From Alphaproteobacteria bacterium WMHbin7 (GTDB lineage Bacteria > Pseudomonadota > Alphaproteobacteria > Rhodospirillales > WMHbin7), in the NCBI GenBank assembly GCA_002753155.1, contig PDZW01000010.1:1-64000 (forward strand): a stretch of 64,000 nucleotides of DNA, given 5' to 3'. Every line of letters starts with the position of its first letter. Within the stretch, counting starts at the first letter, position 1. The position numbers and the translations under genes are program-made. Shown in pieces: positions 47,863 to 58,179 of this stretch. A model generated the notes under the pieces. That model made no database searches, was not told where the DNA came from, and saw nothing but the letters and a program-made list of their open reading frames with translations.

Positions 47863-48804
47863 TTAAGTGGCGTAGTGGCCCATTGCGGCCTTGACCAGAT
47901 GATAGGCCACCAGCAACTGCACCAAGGCCAGCGGATGGCTTTGGCGATTGATATCGGTGGCATCCGTAAACTGGCCGAGATTGCCGCGCAGATGACTGGC
48001 TTCGGGAATCAGGCTCCACAGCAGCTCTTCCAGGGCCTTAAAGCGGCGCTCTTCGATATCGCCTGAAATCTCCAGCACATCGACCGGCTTGCCATCGACG
48101 TCGCGCGCCAGTTCCAGACGCACGCCGTTCTTGGCGCCCACATCAACCACCGGCGACAGATCGGGATGCGGCAGCGTTGGACGCAGGGTCAGCCTGGCGT
48201 TCAGCTTGGCCCCCGTCTCCTCCAGGTTCGTCTCGGGCGGGTAGAAACGCACGACCATGTCGGCGAAGGTGCGCTGGGGCTGGATGAATTGCGGGCTGTC
48301 GCTCTTGCGCTTTTCCAAAGAGGCCACCACTTCCTCTGCGGCATAGCCGCGCCTTGCGGTGTCACGCTGAATCTTCCACCTTTCGCGCAGGGCTTCCTCG
48401 GGCTCGAGGTAGAGCTTGACGTCATAGCCGTCGCGCATGGTGCGCGTGGTATAGCCCAAAAGCCCCTCCAGAATGATGTAGGGCTTGGGCTCGATATATT
48501 CCGGGCGTTCCAGCTTTCCGCCGTCGTGATTGTAGACGGGTTTCAGAATTGGCTGATTATCCCTGAGTAAGTGGATGTGCTGCTCGAGAATATCCAGATA
48601 GTTGGCCTCGGGATCGAGCGCCGACAGGCCCTTGGCGGCGCGTTGGGCGCGGTCCAGGCGGTGATAATCGTCGGTGCAGATTGTGGCAACCCGGTCGGGC
48701 CCCAAGATGGCGGCGATTCCCGCCGACAGCGTGGTTTTTCCCGAGGCGGAATCACCCACGATGCCAAGAATGATGGGGCGTTGTACGTGGCGGCTGACTG
48801 GCAT
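47863..48804 (-). CDS. Phosphoribulokinase, class II (plant/cyanobacterial type)
   Basis: The 313-residue kinase has the class II layout: P-loop [12 protein letters not shown] (14-25), [18 protein letters not shown] (42-59), [46 protein letters not shown] and [16 protein letters not shown]. Plant and cyanobacterial enzymes carry a redox pair, one Cys in the P-loop and one in ICLDD. Here the second is kept (C43) but the P-loop one is Ser21, so that thioredoxin disulphide cannot form. The C-terminal third ([16 protein letters not shown] onwards) is unlike the class I enzyme. It is second in the operon, 5 bp after glpX. A uridine-kinase-like role is possible but the context argues for PRK. Confidence 0.85.
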   Translation of the reverse strand: MPVSRHVQRPIILGIVGDSASGKTTLSAGIAAILGPDRVATICTDDYHRLDRAQRAAKGLSALDPEANYLDILEQHIHLLRDNQPILKPVYNHDGGKLERPEYIEPKPYIILEGLLGYTTRTMRDGYDVKLYLEPEEALRERWKIQRDTARRGYAAEEVVASLEKRKSDSPQFIQPQRTFADMVVRFYPPETNLEETGAKLNARLTLRPTLPHPDLSPVVDVGAKNGVRLELARDVDGKPVDVLEISGDIEERRFKALEELLWSLIPEASHLRGNLGQFTDATDINRQSHPLALVQLLVAYHLVKAAMGHYAT

Positions 48805-48809
48805 GGCGC

Positions 48810-49787
48810 TTATCCTTCCCGCTTGTGCCAAGTGGTCAGAACTTGACGTGTACCGGATGGCCCGGCAACCAGCATGGTCTGTGTCTTCTCAAGATCCTTG
48901 GTGCGCTCGACACCCTCCAGCATAAGGCCGGTGGTGATGCCGGTGGCGCAGAAATACACCTGATCGCTTTTCACCAGATCGTTCAGGCCGTACCAGCGTT
49001 CGAGATTGAATCCTGCCGCCAGAACGGCCTGGCGCTCGGTTGCCAACTGCGGATCAATGCGCGCCATGAATTCGCCGCCCAGGGCTTTGATGGCGCAGGC
49101 CGAGATCATGCCCTCGGGAACACCGCCGGTGCCCATCAGGACATCGATGTCGGAACCCGGAATGGCGGCCAGAATGGCGCCCGCCACATCGCCCGCCGGA
49201 TAGAGGGCGACCCTGGCACCCGCCTTGTGAATGGCCTCAACCAGATCGCGGTGGCGCGGCTTTTCCTGCACATAGACGGTCAGGTCATCCACCGCCTTGT
49301 CGGTCGCCTTGGCGACCACGGCCAGCTTTTCGCCCACACTCATGGCGGGATCGATCAGGCCCTTGACGGCCGGGGGACCTGCGAATTTTTCAATGTAAAA
49401 GGCGGGGCCCGGATCGAACATCGTATCCCTGGGCGTCATGGCGATGACGGCCATGGCGTTGGTCATGCCCTTGGCGAGATAGCTTGTCCCCTCGATGGGA
49501 TCGGCGGCGATATCGAGCTTCAGGGGATGGGCCGGATCGCCCACCTTCTCCCCGGTATAAAGCTCGGGAAATTCGTCGGGCGAGCCCTCGCCGATCAGGA
49601 CGCGGCCATCGCAGGGCAGCTGATCCAAGCGCTCGCGCATGGCATGAATGGCGGCAAAATCGCCCTGGCCTTTGTTGCCGCGCCCAATCCAGTGATAGGC
49701 GGCTCTGGCCGCAGCTTCGGTAGCCTCACGCAGCGCGTAGACGAACAGTTCGCTGGAATAGGGCTCGGGCGTCTTGAGCATGTCCAT
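48810..49787 (-). CDS. glpX: Fructose-1,6-/sedoheptulose-1,7-bisphosphatase, class II (GlpX type)
   Basis: This metal-dependent sugar bisphosphatase works in gluconeogenesis and the Calvin cycle. The 325 residues from the ATG at 49787 show RGNKGQGDFAAIHAMRERL, IGEGSPDEFPELYTGEKVG, the metal site DIAADPIEGTSY (92-103), and GTGGVPEGMISACAIKALGG. A strong GGGAGGAG ribosome-binding site precedes the ATG. It is the first gene of the cbb operon and here very likely does both bisphosphatase steps, since no CbbF-type enzyme is present. Confidence 0.94.
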   Translation of the reverse strand: MDMLKTPEPYSSELFVYALREATEAAARAAYHWIGRGNKGQGDFAAIHAMRERLDQLPCDGRVLIGEGSPDEFPELYTGEKVGDPAHPLKLDIAADPIEGTSYLAKGMTNAMAVIAMTPRDTMFDPGPAFYIEKFAGPPAVKGLIDPAMSVGEKLAVVAKATDKAVDDLTVYVQEKPRHRDLVEAIHKAGARVALYPAGDVAGAILAAIPGSDIDVLMGTGGVPEGMISACAIKALGGEFMARIDPQLATERQAVLAAGFNLERWYGLNDLVKSDQVYFCATGITTGLMLEGVERTKDLEKTQTMLVAGPSGTRQVLTTWHKREG

Positions 49788-49921
49788 CTCCTCCCAGCTA
49801 TCCCTTTCGGGATGTCTCGTTCCAGCCGATAGCATCAGGGGTAGGAGGCTTCTTGCCAACACCCACCCGGGTCGTAGCATAGAATTCTTTGCAGAGGAGG
49901 CAATCCACCCATTCGGGTGGA
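49788..49921 (-). other. Upstream region of the cbb operon with hairpin
   Basis: The 134 bp between the response regulator and glpX carry a perfect 8-bp hairpin at 49903-49922 (ATCCACCC, loop attc), placed on the regulator's stop codon. It may end the regulator transcript, but no U-run follows on the minus strand. Any glpX promoter must lie in the remaining ~110 bp; I see no unambiguous LysR (CbbR) T-N11-A operator. Confidence 0.4.
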
Positions 49922-50548
49922 TCAGGCAGATTCCCGCTCTTTCAGATATCGCGCCACGGCCTGGGCCCTGTTGCTGACCCCCAGCTTGTCGAACAAATTC
50001 TTCAAATGAAATTTCACCGTATTAAGCGAAATGTCGAACTGCCCGGCAATCTGGGCATTTGTTAGCCCCCCCGCCAGGGCTGCCAGCAACTCGCGCTCTC
50101 GGGGTGTCAGGCCCGCGAAGGGATCGGTAACCAGCTTGCCGACATCCATGAAGGGGAACACCATGCGTCCCGAAGCCACCTGAAGAATGGTATCGATGAG
50201 AACGGCGGGCTGATCCTTCTTCGAGCAGAAGCCGGCAGCGCCCAACGCCATGGCCTGGCGCGGAATATCAGGATTCGGCGAGCCCGTATAGACGATCACC
50301 CGAGGCGTGGCTTCCTTGCCCTTGAGGGCGGCAAGAACGCCCTTGCCATCCAGAAAAGGCATCTCCCATCCGATGATGCCCGTGTCGAAATTCAAGCGCT
50401 CGACCGCTTCTAGAAACCGCTCGCCATCGGCACAGACGGCAACCAAGCGGAAGCGATCGTCATTCTCGAACAGACGAACCAGACTCTGCTGAAGCAGAGG
50501 ATTCTTCTCGGCGATCACGATATCGATCTGTTTGTTGTTCGTGCTCAT
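49922..50548 (-). CDS. LuxR/NarL-type response regulator with degenerate receiver domain
   Basis: The 208 residues have a receiver-like domain (about 8-125) and a C-terminal LuxR helix-turn-helix (about 145-203; LTPRERELLAALAGGLTNAQ, ISLNTVKFHLKNLFDKLGV). The phosphoacceptor position, normally Asp before WxMP, is Gly60 in GIIGWEMPFLDGKG. The acidic N-terminal pair is reduced to AEK (13-15). The switch T88 (YTGSP) and K110 (FCSKKD) remain. It probably does not respond to a kinase in the normal way. It lies directly upstream of the cbb operon on the same strand, and could regulate it. The ATG at 50548 has GGGGGAG 12 nt upstream. Confidence 0.82.
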   Translation of the reverse strand: MSTNNKQIDIVIAEKNPLLQQSLVRLFENDDRFRLVAVCADGERFLEAVERLNFDTGIIGWEMPFLDGKGVLAALKGKEATPRVIVYTGSPNPDIPRQAMALGAAGFCSKKDQPAVLIDTILQVASGRMVFPFMDVGKLVTDPFAGLTPRERELLAALAGGLTNAQIAGQFDISLNTVKFHLKNLFDKLGVSNRAQAVARYLKERESA

Positions 50549-50811
50549 ATCGCCGTTCACTCCCCCTCGGCGCCCGATATATAAGAAACCGTGCAACAAT
50601 ACCTGATTTCAAGTGTAGCGCAAGCCCTACCCTTTAGAAGTAATAAAAAACCCCCTAAGCAAGCCGGAAAGACACTCTGTCCCCCGGACTGGCCTCTCTC
50701 CCCGCCCTAACGAGCGGGGCACGGCTCGGTAGACTCACAGCTATCTACCTATAATTCTTGTGCTTTTGGCGCCAAGCATCGCCCCCGATTATGGCGCTCT
50801 GCCGGCTAGAA
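50549..50811. other. 263-bp intergenic region between regulator and SGNH-like gene
   Basis: No gene is visible. An imperfect GC hairpin at 50700-50719 (CCCCGC/GCGGGG) lies toward the SGNH-like gene. A run of six T (minus strand, from the A run at 50645-50650) follows a G-rich stretch. Together they may end the SGNH-like transcript. The sequence before the regulator start is AT-richer than its surroundings, as expected for a promoter. Confidence 0.4.
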
Positions 50812-51513
50812 TCAGGCAATCAGCGCTGTTTTGGGTGTGGGGGCGTGCAGCCCTTCGCTCAGAAAGCCGGGGGCTGCCGGATTGAGATGTTTTCGCCAAG
50901 CCGACCAGCGACCGATGTAATTTGACAAGGCGGCATGGCCCTCCGACAGGGGATGCACGCCGTTGCCCTGTTCGATCGCCCTTTGCCAACGCCGGTCGCG
51001 GTTCAATGTTCCCATCAGATCGAGATAAGGCACACCAAGTTGCTCGGCCAGCGACTTGTAGGCGTCGTTCAATCCCATCAGGCGGCTGCCATTCAAGTGC
51101 CAGACCCGGCCCTCGGAATCGCGCCAAACCGATTTTGGCCGCAGAGGGGGCGGCCCCACCCACAAGGTGGGATAATTGCGCAAACTGTTGCGCATGACAG
51201 TTTCTGCCCAGAACATGCTTTCGGGCAGGGACAGACGCACCCCCTCGGCTTCGTTCGCCGACATATCCGCGACGCCAAAGCAGAACAGGACCAGCGATGC
51301 AGCGTGATCATGCAGCCGCGCCGCCGTCTCAGCCTCGGCCCTGGAAGCCAGATCGCGCGTGACCTCTCCGGCAACACCCAGCGCCATCAACTCGAAGCGC
51401 CCCCCGAACGAGGTCTCGCTGCGCGTCAGATGCCCCGTCCAACCGACTCCCCCGGCATCGCCCAGCGTCGTCGCCAGATCGTCTCCCAAAATGCAAATTC
51501 GCAAACGGCCCAT
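50812..51513 (-). CDS. SGNH/GDSL-fold protein lacking catalytic residues (pseudo-enzyme)
   Basis: The 233-residue cytoplasmic protein follows the order of SGNH hydrolases. Block I is ICILGDDLATTLGDAGGVGW, block III FCFGVADM, and block V GNGVHPLSEGHAAL. In each the catalytic residue is altered: the GDS serine is D12, the GxND asparagine is A82, and the Asp of DGVHP is N184. Only the histidine H187 remains. The rest of the fold appears intact, so the gene seems kept rather than decaying. It has a strong GGAGG ribosome-binding site and a perfect CRP-type site 48 bp upstream of the ATG. No signal peptide is seen. A binding or regulatory role is possible. Confidence 0.72.
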   Translation of the reverse strand: MGRLRICILGDDLATTLGDAGGVGWTGHLTRSETSFGGRFELMALGVAGEVTRDLASRAEAETAARLHDHAASLVLFCFGVADMSANEAEGVRLSLPESMFWAETVMRNSLRNYPTLWVGPPPLRPKSVWRDSEGRVWHLNGSRLMGLNDAYKSLAEQLGVPYLDLMGTLNRDRRWQRAIEQGNGVHPLSEGHAALSNYIGRWSAWRKHLNPAAPGFLSEGLHAPTPKTALIA

Positions 51514-51560
51514 TTGGGTAACCTCCTATTCGAATCATCGCGCATATCCCCAAGATACGC

Positions 51561-51576
51561 TGTGATCCGAATCACA
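51561..51576. promoter_or_regulatory. CRP-family binding site (TGTGA-N6-TCACA)
   Basis: TGTGA at 51561-51565 and TCACA at 51572-51576 with a 6-bp centre match the CRP consensus exactly. The site lies between cca and the SGNH-like gene, 48 bp upstream of the latter's ATG on the minus strand. It points to control by a CRP/FNR-family regulator. Confidence 0.55.
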
Positions 51577-51622
51577 TAATTCTCAAGATGTTGGGGGCGT
51601 TTGGTAAATTAATTGATAAGAT

Positions 51623-52948
51623 TTAGTGTGTCTTCATGGCGGCAAGACGCGCCAGTTCGGCCAGGGCTTCTTCACGCCCCGCCCTGTAATCACCTTCTTC
51701 CCACCAGGAGCGAACGGCTTCGACCACCTCGCCCACCCGGCGCCCCTGCGGAATGCCCAGCGCCAGGGCATCGCGGCCCTTGATGGGGCATTCAACCGGC
51801 TGCCAGAGCATGGCTTCTTGCAGCATCTGCATCCAGGGCTCGGACGCGGCGGCATCCGATCTGGGATCGACATCGCGCAGGCCCGCCCAGGCGATCAAGG
51901 CGCGATCCACAAAGCAATCTGCACCCAATCGGTAAAGAAGGCGCCGCCGCTCCTTGGAGCTGAGGGCCGGTGTGGGCAGCGCTGTGGAAGCCGTCCTCAT
52001 CCTGACCAGACGCTCCGCTTCCTGATTCGAGAATTTGAAGCGCGCAGCGATGCTCTCTGCCCCCTTGGCGTCGGCTTCAACCAGGATGGCCAGGCGGCGC
52101 GTCGGATCGGGCTTAAATCCTGGCAGATGGAAGCCTCTGTCCTCAAGCCAGGCCAATTGGCGCAGGCGGCCGAAATGCCTGGCCTCGGGCAGAATGTGGG
52201 GCAGCACCTTTTCGCCCTGCATGAGCGACAAAGCACCTGCTGGATCGGGCGCCATGAAAAGGCGCAGCATCTCGCCTCTGATCCGCTCGCCCGAAAGATT
52301 GGGCAGCAGATGGGCAAGGGCGCGGCAAGCGGCCAACGAGGGCACATGCGCCGGCGGATGTCCGTAATAGGCATGGAAGCGAAAGAAGCGCAAAAGGCGC
52401 AGCACGTCTTCTTTGATGCGCGATTGGGGATCGCCCACGAAGCGGACCAGACCGCGCCCCAGATCGGCCAGCCCGTTGACAGGATCATGAATCATCCCAT
52501 CGGCACTCATCGACAGGGCGTTGATGGTGAAATCGCGCCGCATCGCATCGGCTTCCCAGTCATCCGTAAAGGCAACCCGGGCATGGCGCCCGAAGCTTTC
52601 GACATCGTGGCGCAACGTCGTGATCTCGAAATGCTCTTTGCCGATGACGGCGGTGACGGTGCCATGCGCAAGGCCGGTGGGAATGACGCGAATGCCCGCC
52701 GCCTCCAAAAGCCGCATGACCTCGACGGGTTCCAGCGGAGTCGCGATATCGATATCCTTGACGGCACGCTTCAGCACCGCATCGCGCACGCAGCCGCCAA
52801 CAAAGCGCGCTTCGCTTCCCGACGAAGCCAATGCCCTGAGCACGGCTTGCGTCGACTCGGACGTCATCCAGGGCTGAGGCGCAACCTGCCCCTTGGGGCC
52901 CTCAATCTCTGGCTCGTCATCTTCTGTAAAGTGCTTATGCCTGGACAT
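51623..52948 (-). CDS. cca: CCA tRNA nucleotidyltransferase / poly(A) polymerase family protein
   Basis: The enzyme adds or repairs the 3' CCA of tRNA. The 441 residues have a class II nucleotidyltransferase head: ARFVGGCVRDAVLKRAVKDI with the Asp pair in KDIDIATPLEP, then RRDFTINALSMSADG and DPVNGLADLGRGLVRFVGDP with RIKEDVLRLLRFFRFHA. A helical body and tail follow. A 27-residue acidic N-terminal extension (TEDDEPEIEG) precedes the domain. No HD phosphohydrolase motif is evident, so it is the alphaproteobacterial short type. Confidence 0.92.
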   Translation of the reverse strand: MSRHKHFTEDDEPEIEGPKGQVAPQPWMTSESTQAVLRALASSGSEARFVGGCVRDAVLKRAVKDIDIATPLEPVEVMRLLEAAGIRVIPTGLAHGTVTAVIGKEHFEITTLRHDVESFGRHARVAFTDDWEADAMRRDFTINALSMSADGMIHDPVNGLADLGRGLVRFVGDPQSRIKEDVLRLLRFFRFHAYYGHPPAHVPSLAACRALAHLLPNLSGERIRGEMLRLFMAPDPAGALSLMQGEKVLPHILPEARHFGRLRQLAWLEDRGFHLPGFKPDPTRRLAILVEADAKGAESIAARFKFSNQEAERLVRMRTASTALPTPALSSKERRRLLYRLGADCFVDRALIAWAGLRDVDPRSDAAASEPWMQMLQEAMLWQPVECPIKGRDALALGIPQGRRVGEVVEAVRSWWEEGDYRAGREEALAELARLAAMKTH

Positions 52949-52999
52949 GCCACGAGTATGGCACGGCGCACAAAGGTTGCAACGAGGCCGTGCCGGTGG

Positions 53000-53794
53000 T
53001 CACTTATGACCCAGCATCACCACACCCAGGTCCGAATAGCGCCGCGGCCCCCATCTTTCCACCAACCGGCTCAGGATATCCGCCGAAGGCTCCTCCCCCT
53101 CGACATGGCCCAGGCGGCTTTCGGAAAATCCGGCGTTTTCCAAAGCCTCTGCGTAATCCTCGACAAATTGACGGTTGATGTGGGGGGAGTCATAGACGAA
53201 GTGCAAGATCCGCTCCGCAACCTCTCTGGGATAGGTTTGCTCCAGCAAGGCGGCCATGCCCTCGCGGTCCTGCAGCAGGTGGCTCCAGACCGGAAAGGGG
53301 GGATTGGCATAGCTGAGTTCGATTCCGTCATGGAAAACGGGGGGCAGATGATGCCCGAAGGAAGACGGCCAAATGGCCATGGCGGATAGAAAGAAACGTC
53401 CCCCATCCTTTAACCCCCTGTGGATGGCGCTCAGGGCTCCCTTGACGTCGGCAATATGTTCAAAGGCGCAGGTCGAAAAGGCGAAGTCGAAATACCCATC
53501 AAAGCGTTGTGGCAGGTCGAGGACGCTTCCGGCCCATGAGGACCAGGCCAAGCCCGAGACGGCAGACTCGACCGGGCCGTCATATGCCACCTCTGGATGG
53601 CCGGAAGCCCCGTAAGCTTCGTGCCAGTAGCCGGGAAAATCGACGCACAGCCATTCTGCCGCTTTGTAGGTGCCAAGCCCCACTTCCCGGGGCAGCCTGC
53701 CGCCAATTTCAAGAACGCGGCAGCCTTCGAATCCGCCCAGAAGCCGTACTGCTGCGTCAATATGGTGAAGATGGTAGGAGAGGTCCTGGGTCAT
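53000..53794 (-). CDS. Class I SAM-dependent methyltransferase-like protein
   Basis: The 264 residues contain a SAM-binding motif I at CRVLEIGGRLPREVGLG (about 25-41), an acidic strand end CVDFPGYW, and a motif IV-like strand FDFAFSTCAFEHIADVKGAL, followed by GLKDGGRFFLSAMAI. This fits Methyltransf_11-like enzymes. The acceptor is unknown. It lies 18 bp after dxs and 51 bp before cca on the same strand, so it is likely co-transcribed, though no functional tie to isoprenoid synthesis is known. Confidence 0.78.
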   Translation of the reverse strand: MTQDLSYHLHHIDAAVRLLGGFEGCRVLEIGGRLPREVGLGTYKAAEWLCVDFPGYWHEAYGASGHPEVAYDGPVESAVSGLAWSSWAGSVLDLPQRFDGYFDFAFSTCAFEHIADVKGALSAIHRGLKDGGRFFLSAMAIWPSSFGHHLPPVFHDGIELSYANPPFPVWSHLLQDREGMAALLEQTYPREVAERILHFVYDSPHINRQFVEDYAEALENAGFSESRLGHVEGEEPSADILSRLVERWGPRRYSDLGVVMLGHK

Positions 53795-53812
53795 CCAAAG
53801 CGCGCCGATCCA

Positions 53813-55696
53813 TCATTCCAAGGCTTGTTTCGCCACCTCTGCAATGGACTTGGCATCCAGCCCGGCCTCGGCCAACTGCCTGATCTGCGTATCGTGCTCG
53901 ATGAAACGGTCGGGCAGGCACAGCATGCGCAGCTTCAATCCGCGGTCTAGCAATCCGTTATTGACCAGGAAATGTGCTACCTGAGCGGCAAAACCGCCGA
54001 TGGCATTCTCTTCGACCGTAATCAAAAGCTCGTGATGACGGGCCAGCTTCTCCACCAGCGCGCCATCGATCGGCTTGGCGAAGCGGGCATCGGCCACGGT
54101 GGCCGAAATGCCCTGCTGATCCAGCATATCCGCAGCCTTCAAGGCCTCGCCCAGGCGCGTCCCCAGGCTCAGGATCGCCACCCGGCTTCCCTCCCTCACG
54201 ATGCGCCCCTGGCCGATAGCGAGCGGAATGCCATCCTGGGGCAGGTCGACCCCGACACCCTCGCCCCTGGGATAGCGCAGAAAACTGGGCAGATCGTCCA
54301 TCGCGGCCTGTGTGGCCACCATATGCACCAACTCGGCCTCGTCGGACGGCGCCATGATCACGACGCCGGGCAAGCAGCCCAGAAAGGAAAGGTCGTAGGA
54401 GCCGTGATGGGTAGCGCCATCGGCGCCGACCAAGCCTGCACGATCCAGAACGAAGCGCACCGGCAGGTGCTGCAGCACGACATCATGCATGACCTGATCG
54501 TAGCCGCGTTGAAGAAAGGTGGAATAGATGGCGCAGAAGGGCTTCAGCCCCTCGCAGGCCAGACCGGCTGCAAAGGTAACGGCATGCTGTTCGGCGATGC
54601 CAACATCGAACAAGCGGTCGGGGTGGGCTTCGCCGAAGATATCGAGCCCCGTGCCGGTCGGCATCGCCGCCGTGATGGCGCAGATGCGCTTGTCCTTCTG
54701 GCCTTCCTTGGCCAGGGCTTTTCCAAACACGCTGGTATAACTGGGCGCATTGGCCTTGGGCTTGGCCTGCTCGCCGGTCTCGACGTTGAAGCGGCTGACC
54801 CCGTGATACTTGTCATCCGCCTCTTCGGCCGGTCCATAACCGCGCCCCTTTTGCGTGACCACATGAACCAGAACCGGCGAAGGGTCCTCGATGTCACGGA
54901 CATTCTTCAAGATCGGCAGCAGATGCTCGAAATTATGACCATCCAGCGGGCCGACGTAATAGAACCCCAGTTCCTCGAACAGTGTGCCGCCGATCATCAG
55001 GCCGCGCGCATATTCCTCGACGCGCTTGGCCGCCCGTTCGATCGGGCGCGGAAACTTCTCGGCCACGTCCTTGGCGAAGTGCCGCAATTGCAGATAGGGC
55101 TTCGACGACCACAGACGCGACAGATAGGCGCTAAGCGCTCCCACCGGCTTGGCAATCGACATGTCGTTGTCGTTCAGCACCACGATCAGGCGCGTTTTGT
55201 GCGAGCCCGCGTTATTCAAAGCCTCGAAGGCCTGGCCCGCACTCATCGATCCATCGCCGATAACGGCGATGGCGCGTCTGGGCGTTCCTTGCAGTTCACT
55301 GCCCACCGCCATGCCCAGCGCCGCCGAGATCGAGGTCGAGCTGTGCCCGGCGCCAAAGGGGTCGTAAGGGCTTTCGTCGCGCTTGGTAAAGCCTGAAATG
55401 CCGCCCTTCTGGCGTAGCGTGCGCATCTGTTCCCGACGCCCGGTCAGAATCTTGTGCGGATAGCTTTGATGGCCGACATCGAAGATCAGCCGGTCCTCGG
55501 GTGTATTGAAGATGCTATGCAGAGCCACGGTCAGTTCGACCACGCCCAACCCGGCCCCCAGATGGCCGCCGGTCTGGGCCACGGCGCCGATCATTTCCTG
55601 GCGCACTTCCTCGGCCAACTGCTGAAGTTGTCCAGGGGTGAAATCCCTGAAATCGGCAGGACAGTCAATCTGATCGAGAAGACGCTTGCCCGTCAT
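53813..55696 (-). CDS. dxs: 1-deoxy-D-xylulose-5-phosphate synthase
   Basis: DXS condenses pyruvate and glyceraldehyde 3-phosphate, the first step of the MEP isoprenoid route. The 627 residues show [34 protein letters not shown], the TPP motif [18 protein letters not shown] through VLNDNDMSI, the catalytic glutamate in [17 protein letters not shown], and [13 protein letters not shown]. It ends the xseB-ispA-dxs cluster, a conserved arrangement, 2 bp after ispA. Confidence 0.97.
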   Translation of the reverse strand: MTGKRLLDQIDCPADFRDFTPGQLQQLAEEVRQEMIGAVAQTGGHLGAGLGVVELTVALHSIFNTPEDRLIFDVGHQSYPHKILTGRREQMRTLRQKGGISGFTKRDESPYDPFGAGHSSTSISAALGMAVGSELQGTPRRAIAVIGDGSMSAGQAFEALNNAGSHKTRLIVVLNDNDMSIAKPVGALSAYLSRLWSSKPYLQLRHFAKDVAEKFPRPIERAAKRVEEYARGLMIGGTLFEELGFYYVGPLDGHNFEHLLPILKNVRDIEDPSPVLVHVVTQKGRGYGPAEEADDKYHGVSRFNVETGEQAKPKANAPSYTSVFGKALAKEGQKDKRICAITAAMPTGTGLDIFGEAHPDRLFDVGIAEQHAVTFAAGLACEGLKPFCAIYSTFLQRGYDQVMHDVVLQHLPVRFVLDRAGLVGADGATHHGSYDLSFLGCLPGVVIMAPSDEAELVHMVATQAAMDDLPSFLRYPRGEGVGVDLPQDGIPLAIGQGRIVREGSRVAILSLGTRLGEALKAADMLDQQGISATVADARFAKPIDGALVEKLARHHELLITVEENAIGGFAAQVAHFLVNNGLLDRGLKLRMLCLPDRFIEHDTQIRQLAEAGLDAKSIAEVAKQALE

Positions 55697-55698
55697 GG

Positions 55699-56592
55699 CT
55701 AGTTTCTGCGCTCCAGCACATAGCGCACGGTGTCGCGCAGCAACTCGGCGGGCTCAGAATTGCCGAAGCTTTCCAGATGCTGGATGGCCTGATCTCCCAA
55801 GGCCTTGGCTTGCGCCCTGGCGCGATCAGCCCCCAGCAGGGAAACGAAGGTGGCCTTGCCCTGCTCGGCATCCTTGCCTGTCTTCTTGCCCATCTCCTCT
55901 GCCGAGGCCTCAAGGTCCAAAAGGTCGTCGGTGATCTGGAACACCAGCCCCAGATCATGGGCATAGGCTTCCAGGGCCTGACGCTGCATGGGGTGGGCCT
56001 TGCCGAGAATGGGGCCTGCCACGCAGGAAAAGGCGATCAAGCGCCCCGTCTTCATGCGCTGCAGCCTGGTGATGGCGGGAATATCCATGGGACGCGTCGC
56101 TGCCAGCATGTCGATCATCTGCCCGCCGACCATGCCCTGATGCCCCGCCGCCTCGGCCAGGGCCACCACCAGATCGGCCCGCACCTGGGGATCGGGATGC
56201 GTGGGAGCCCCGCCCAGAACCTCGAAGGCCTTGGTCAGCAGCGCATCGCCCGCCAGAATGGCCGTCGCCTCGTCATAGGCACGGTGGCAGGTGGGCAGGC
56301 CGCGCCGAAGATCGTCATTGTCCATGGCGGGAAGATCGTCGTGGATCAGGGAATAGCAATGCACGAATTCGATGGCCGCCGCCGCGCGCGACGCCGACTG
56401 CCTGGCGACATTGAACAATGCCGCCGTGGTCAGAACCAGAAAGGGGCGCAGCCGCTTTCCGCCGTTCAGCGTAGCATAGCGCATGGCGGCAACCACGCGC
56501 GCTTCGGGCAATTCTGTTTCCGGCAGCAGCCTCTCGACTTCCAGAACAAGCGTCGCAGCCGCTTCGTTCAGTGCCTTTTCCAAACGGTTCAT
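55699..56592 (-). CDS. ispA: Polyprenyl synthetase (farnesyl/geranyl diphosphate synthase)
   Basis: The enzyme builds C10-C15 prenyl diphosphates from IPP and DMAPP. The 297 residues contain the first aspartate-rich motif [12 protein letters not shown] and the second, [20 protein letters not shown], with the KTGKD loop after it. The two-residue insertion in DDxxxxD is typical of bacterial farnesyl diphosphate synthases. The ATG at 56592 was preferred over TTG 56598. It lies between xseB and dxs. Confidence 0.94.
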   Translation of the reverse strand: MNRLEKALNEAAATLVLEVERLLPETELPEARVVAAMRYATLNGGKRLRPFLVLTTAALFNVARQSASRAAAAIEFVHCYSLIHDDLPAMDNDDLRRGLPTCHRAYDEATAILAGDALLTKAFEVLGGAPTHPDPQVRADLVVALAEAAGHQGMVGGQMIDMLAATRPMDIPAITRLQRMKTGRLIAFSCVAGPILGKAHPMQRQALEAYAHDLGLVFQITDDLLDLEASAEEMGKKTGKDAEQGKATFVSLLGADRARAQAKALGDQAIQHLESFGNSEPAELLRDTVRYVLERRN

Positions 56593-56608
56593 TGGCAACT
56601 ATCTTTCC

Positions 56609-56854
56609 TTAGGCGGGATCGAAGGGGGCGCTAGAGGGTGTTTTGTCGGATGCCAAGACAATTCGCTCGACCTTGGCCTTGGCTTCCGCCAGTTTTCCTT
56701 CGCAATGACGTTTCAAGGAGGCGCCTCGCTCATAGGCGCCGACGGCCTCGTCAAGCTTGACCTTGCCCGCCTCGAGGCTTTTCACGATCTGCTCAAGCTC
56801 GGCCAGGGCCTCTTCGAAGCTTAAGACGGCGATGTCCTGCGGTTTGGAAGTCAC
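56609..56854 (-). CDS. xseB: Exodeoxyribonuclease VII small subunit
   Basis: XseB is the small regulatory subunit of exonuclease VII, which degrades single-stranded DNA. The 81 residues match the family throughout: LSFEEALAELEQIVKSLEAG, KVKLDEAVGAYERGASLKRH and CEGKLAEAKAKVERIV, forming two helices. It starts the xseB-ispA-dxs cluster and lies 29 bp after purA. Confidence 0.95.
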   Translation of the reverse strand: MTSKPQDIAVLSFEEALAELEQIVKSLEAGKVKLDEAVGAYERGASLKRHCEGKLAEAKAKVERIVLASDKTPSSAPFDPA

Positions 56855-56883
56855 GGCTTCTTCCCCTTCAATCCAGCATGATT

Positions 56884-58179
<1,296 letters not shown>

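Noticed and set aside
50750-50755. A perfect TATAAT on the plus strand
   Set aside because: No -35 lies at the proper distance and no plus-strand gene follows, so it is likely chance.
51626-53389. A 587-codon frame opposite cca and the methyltransferase
   Set aside because: It spans two genes and the gap between them on the complementary strand, with no coding signature.
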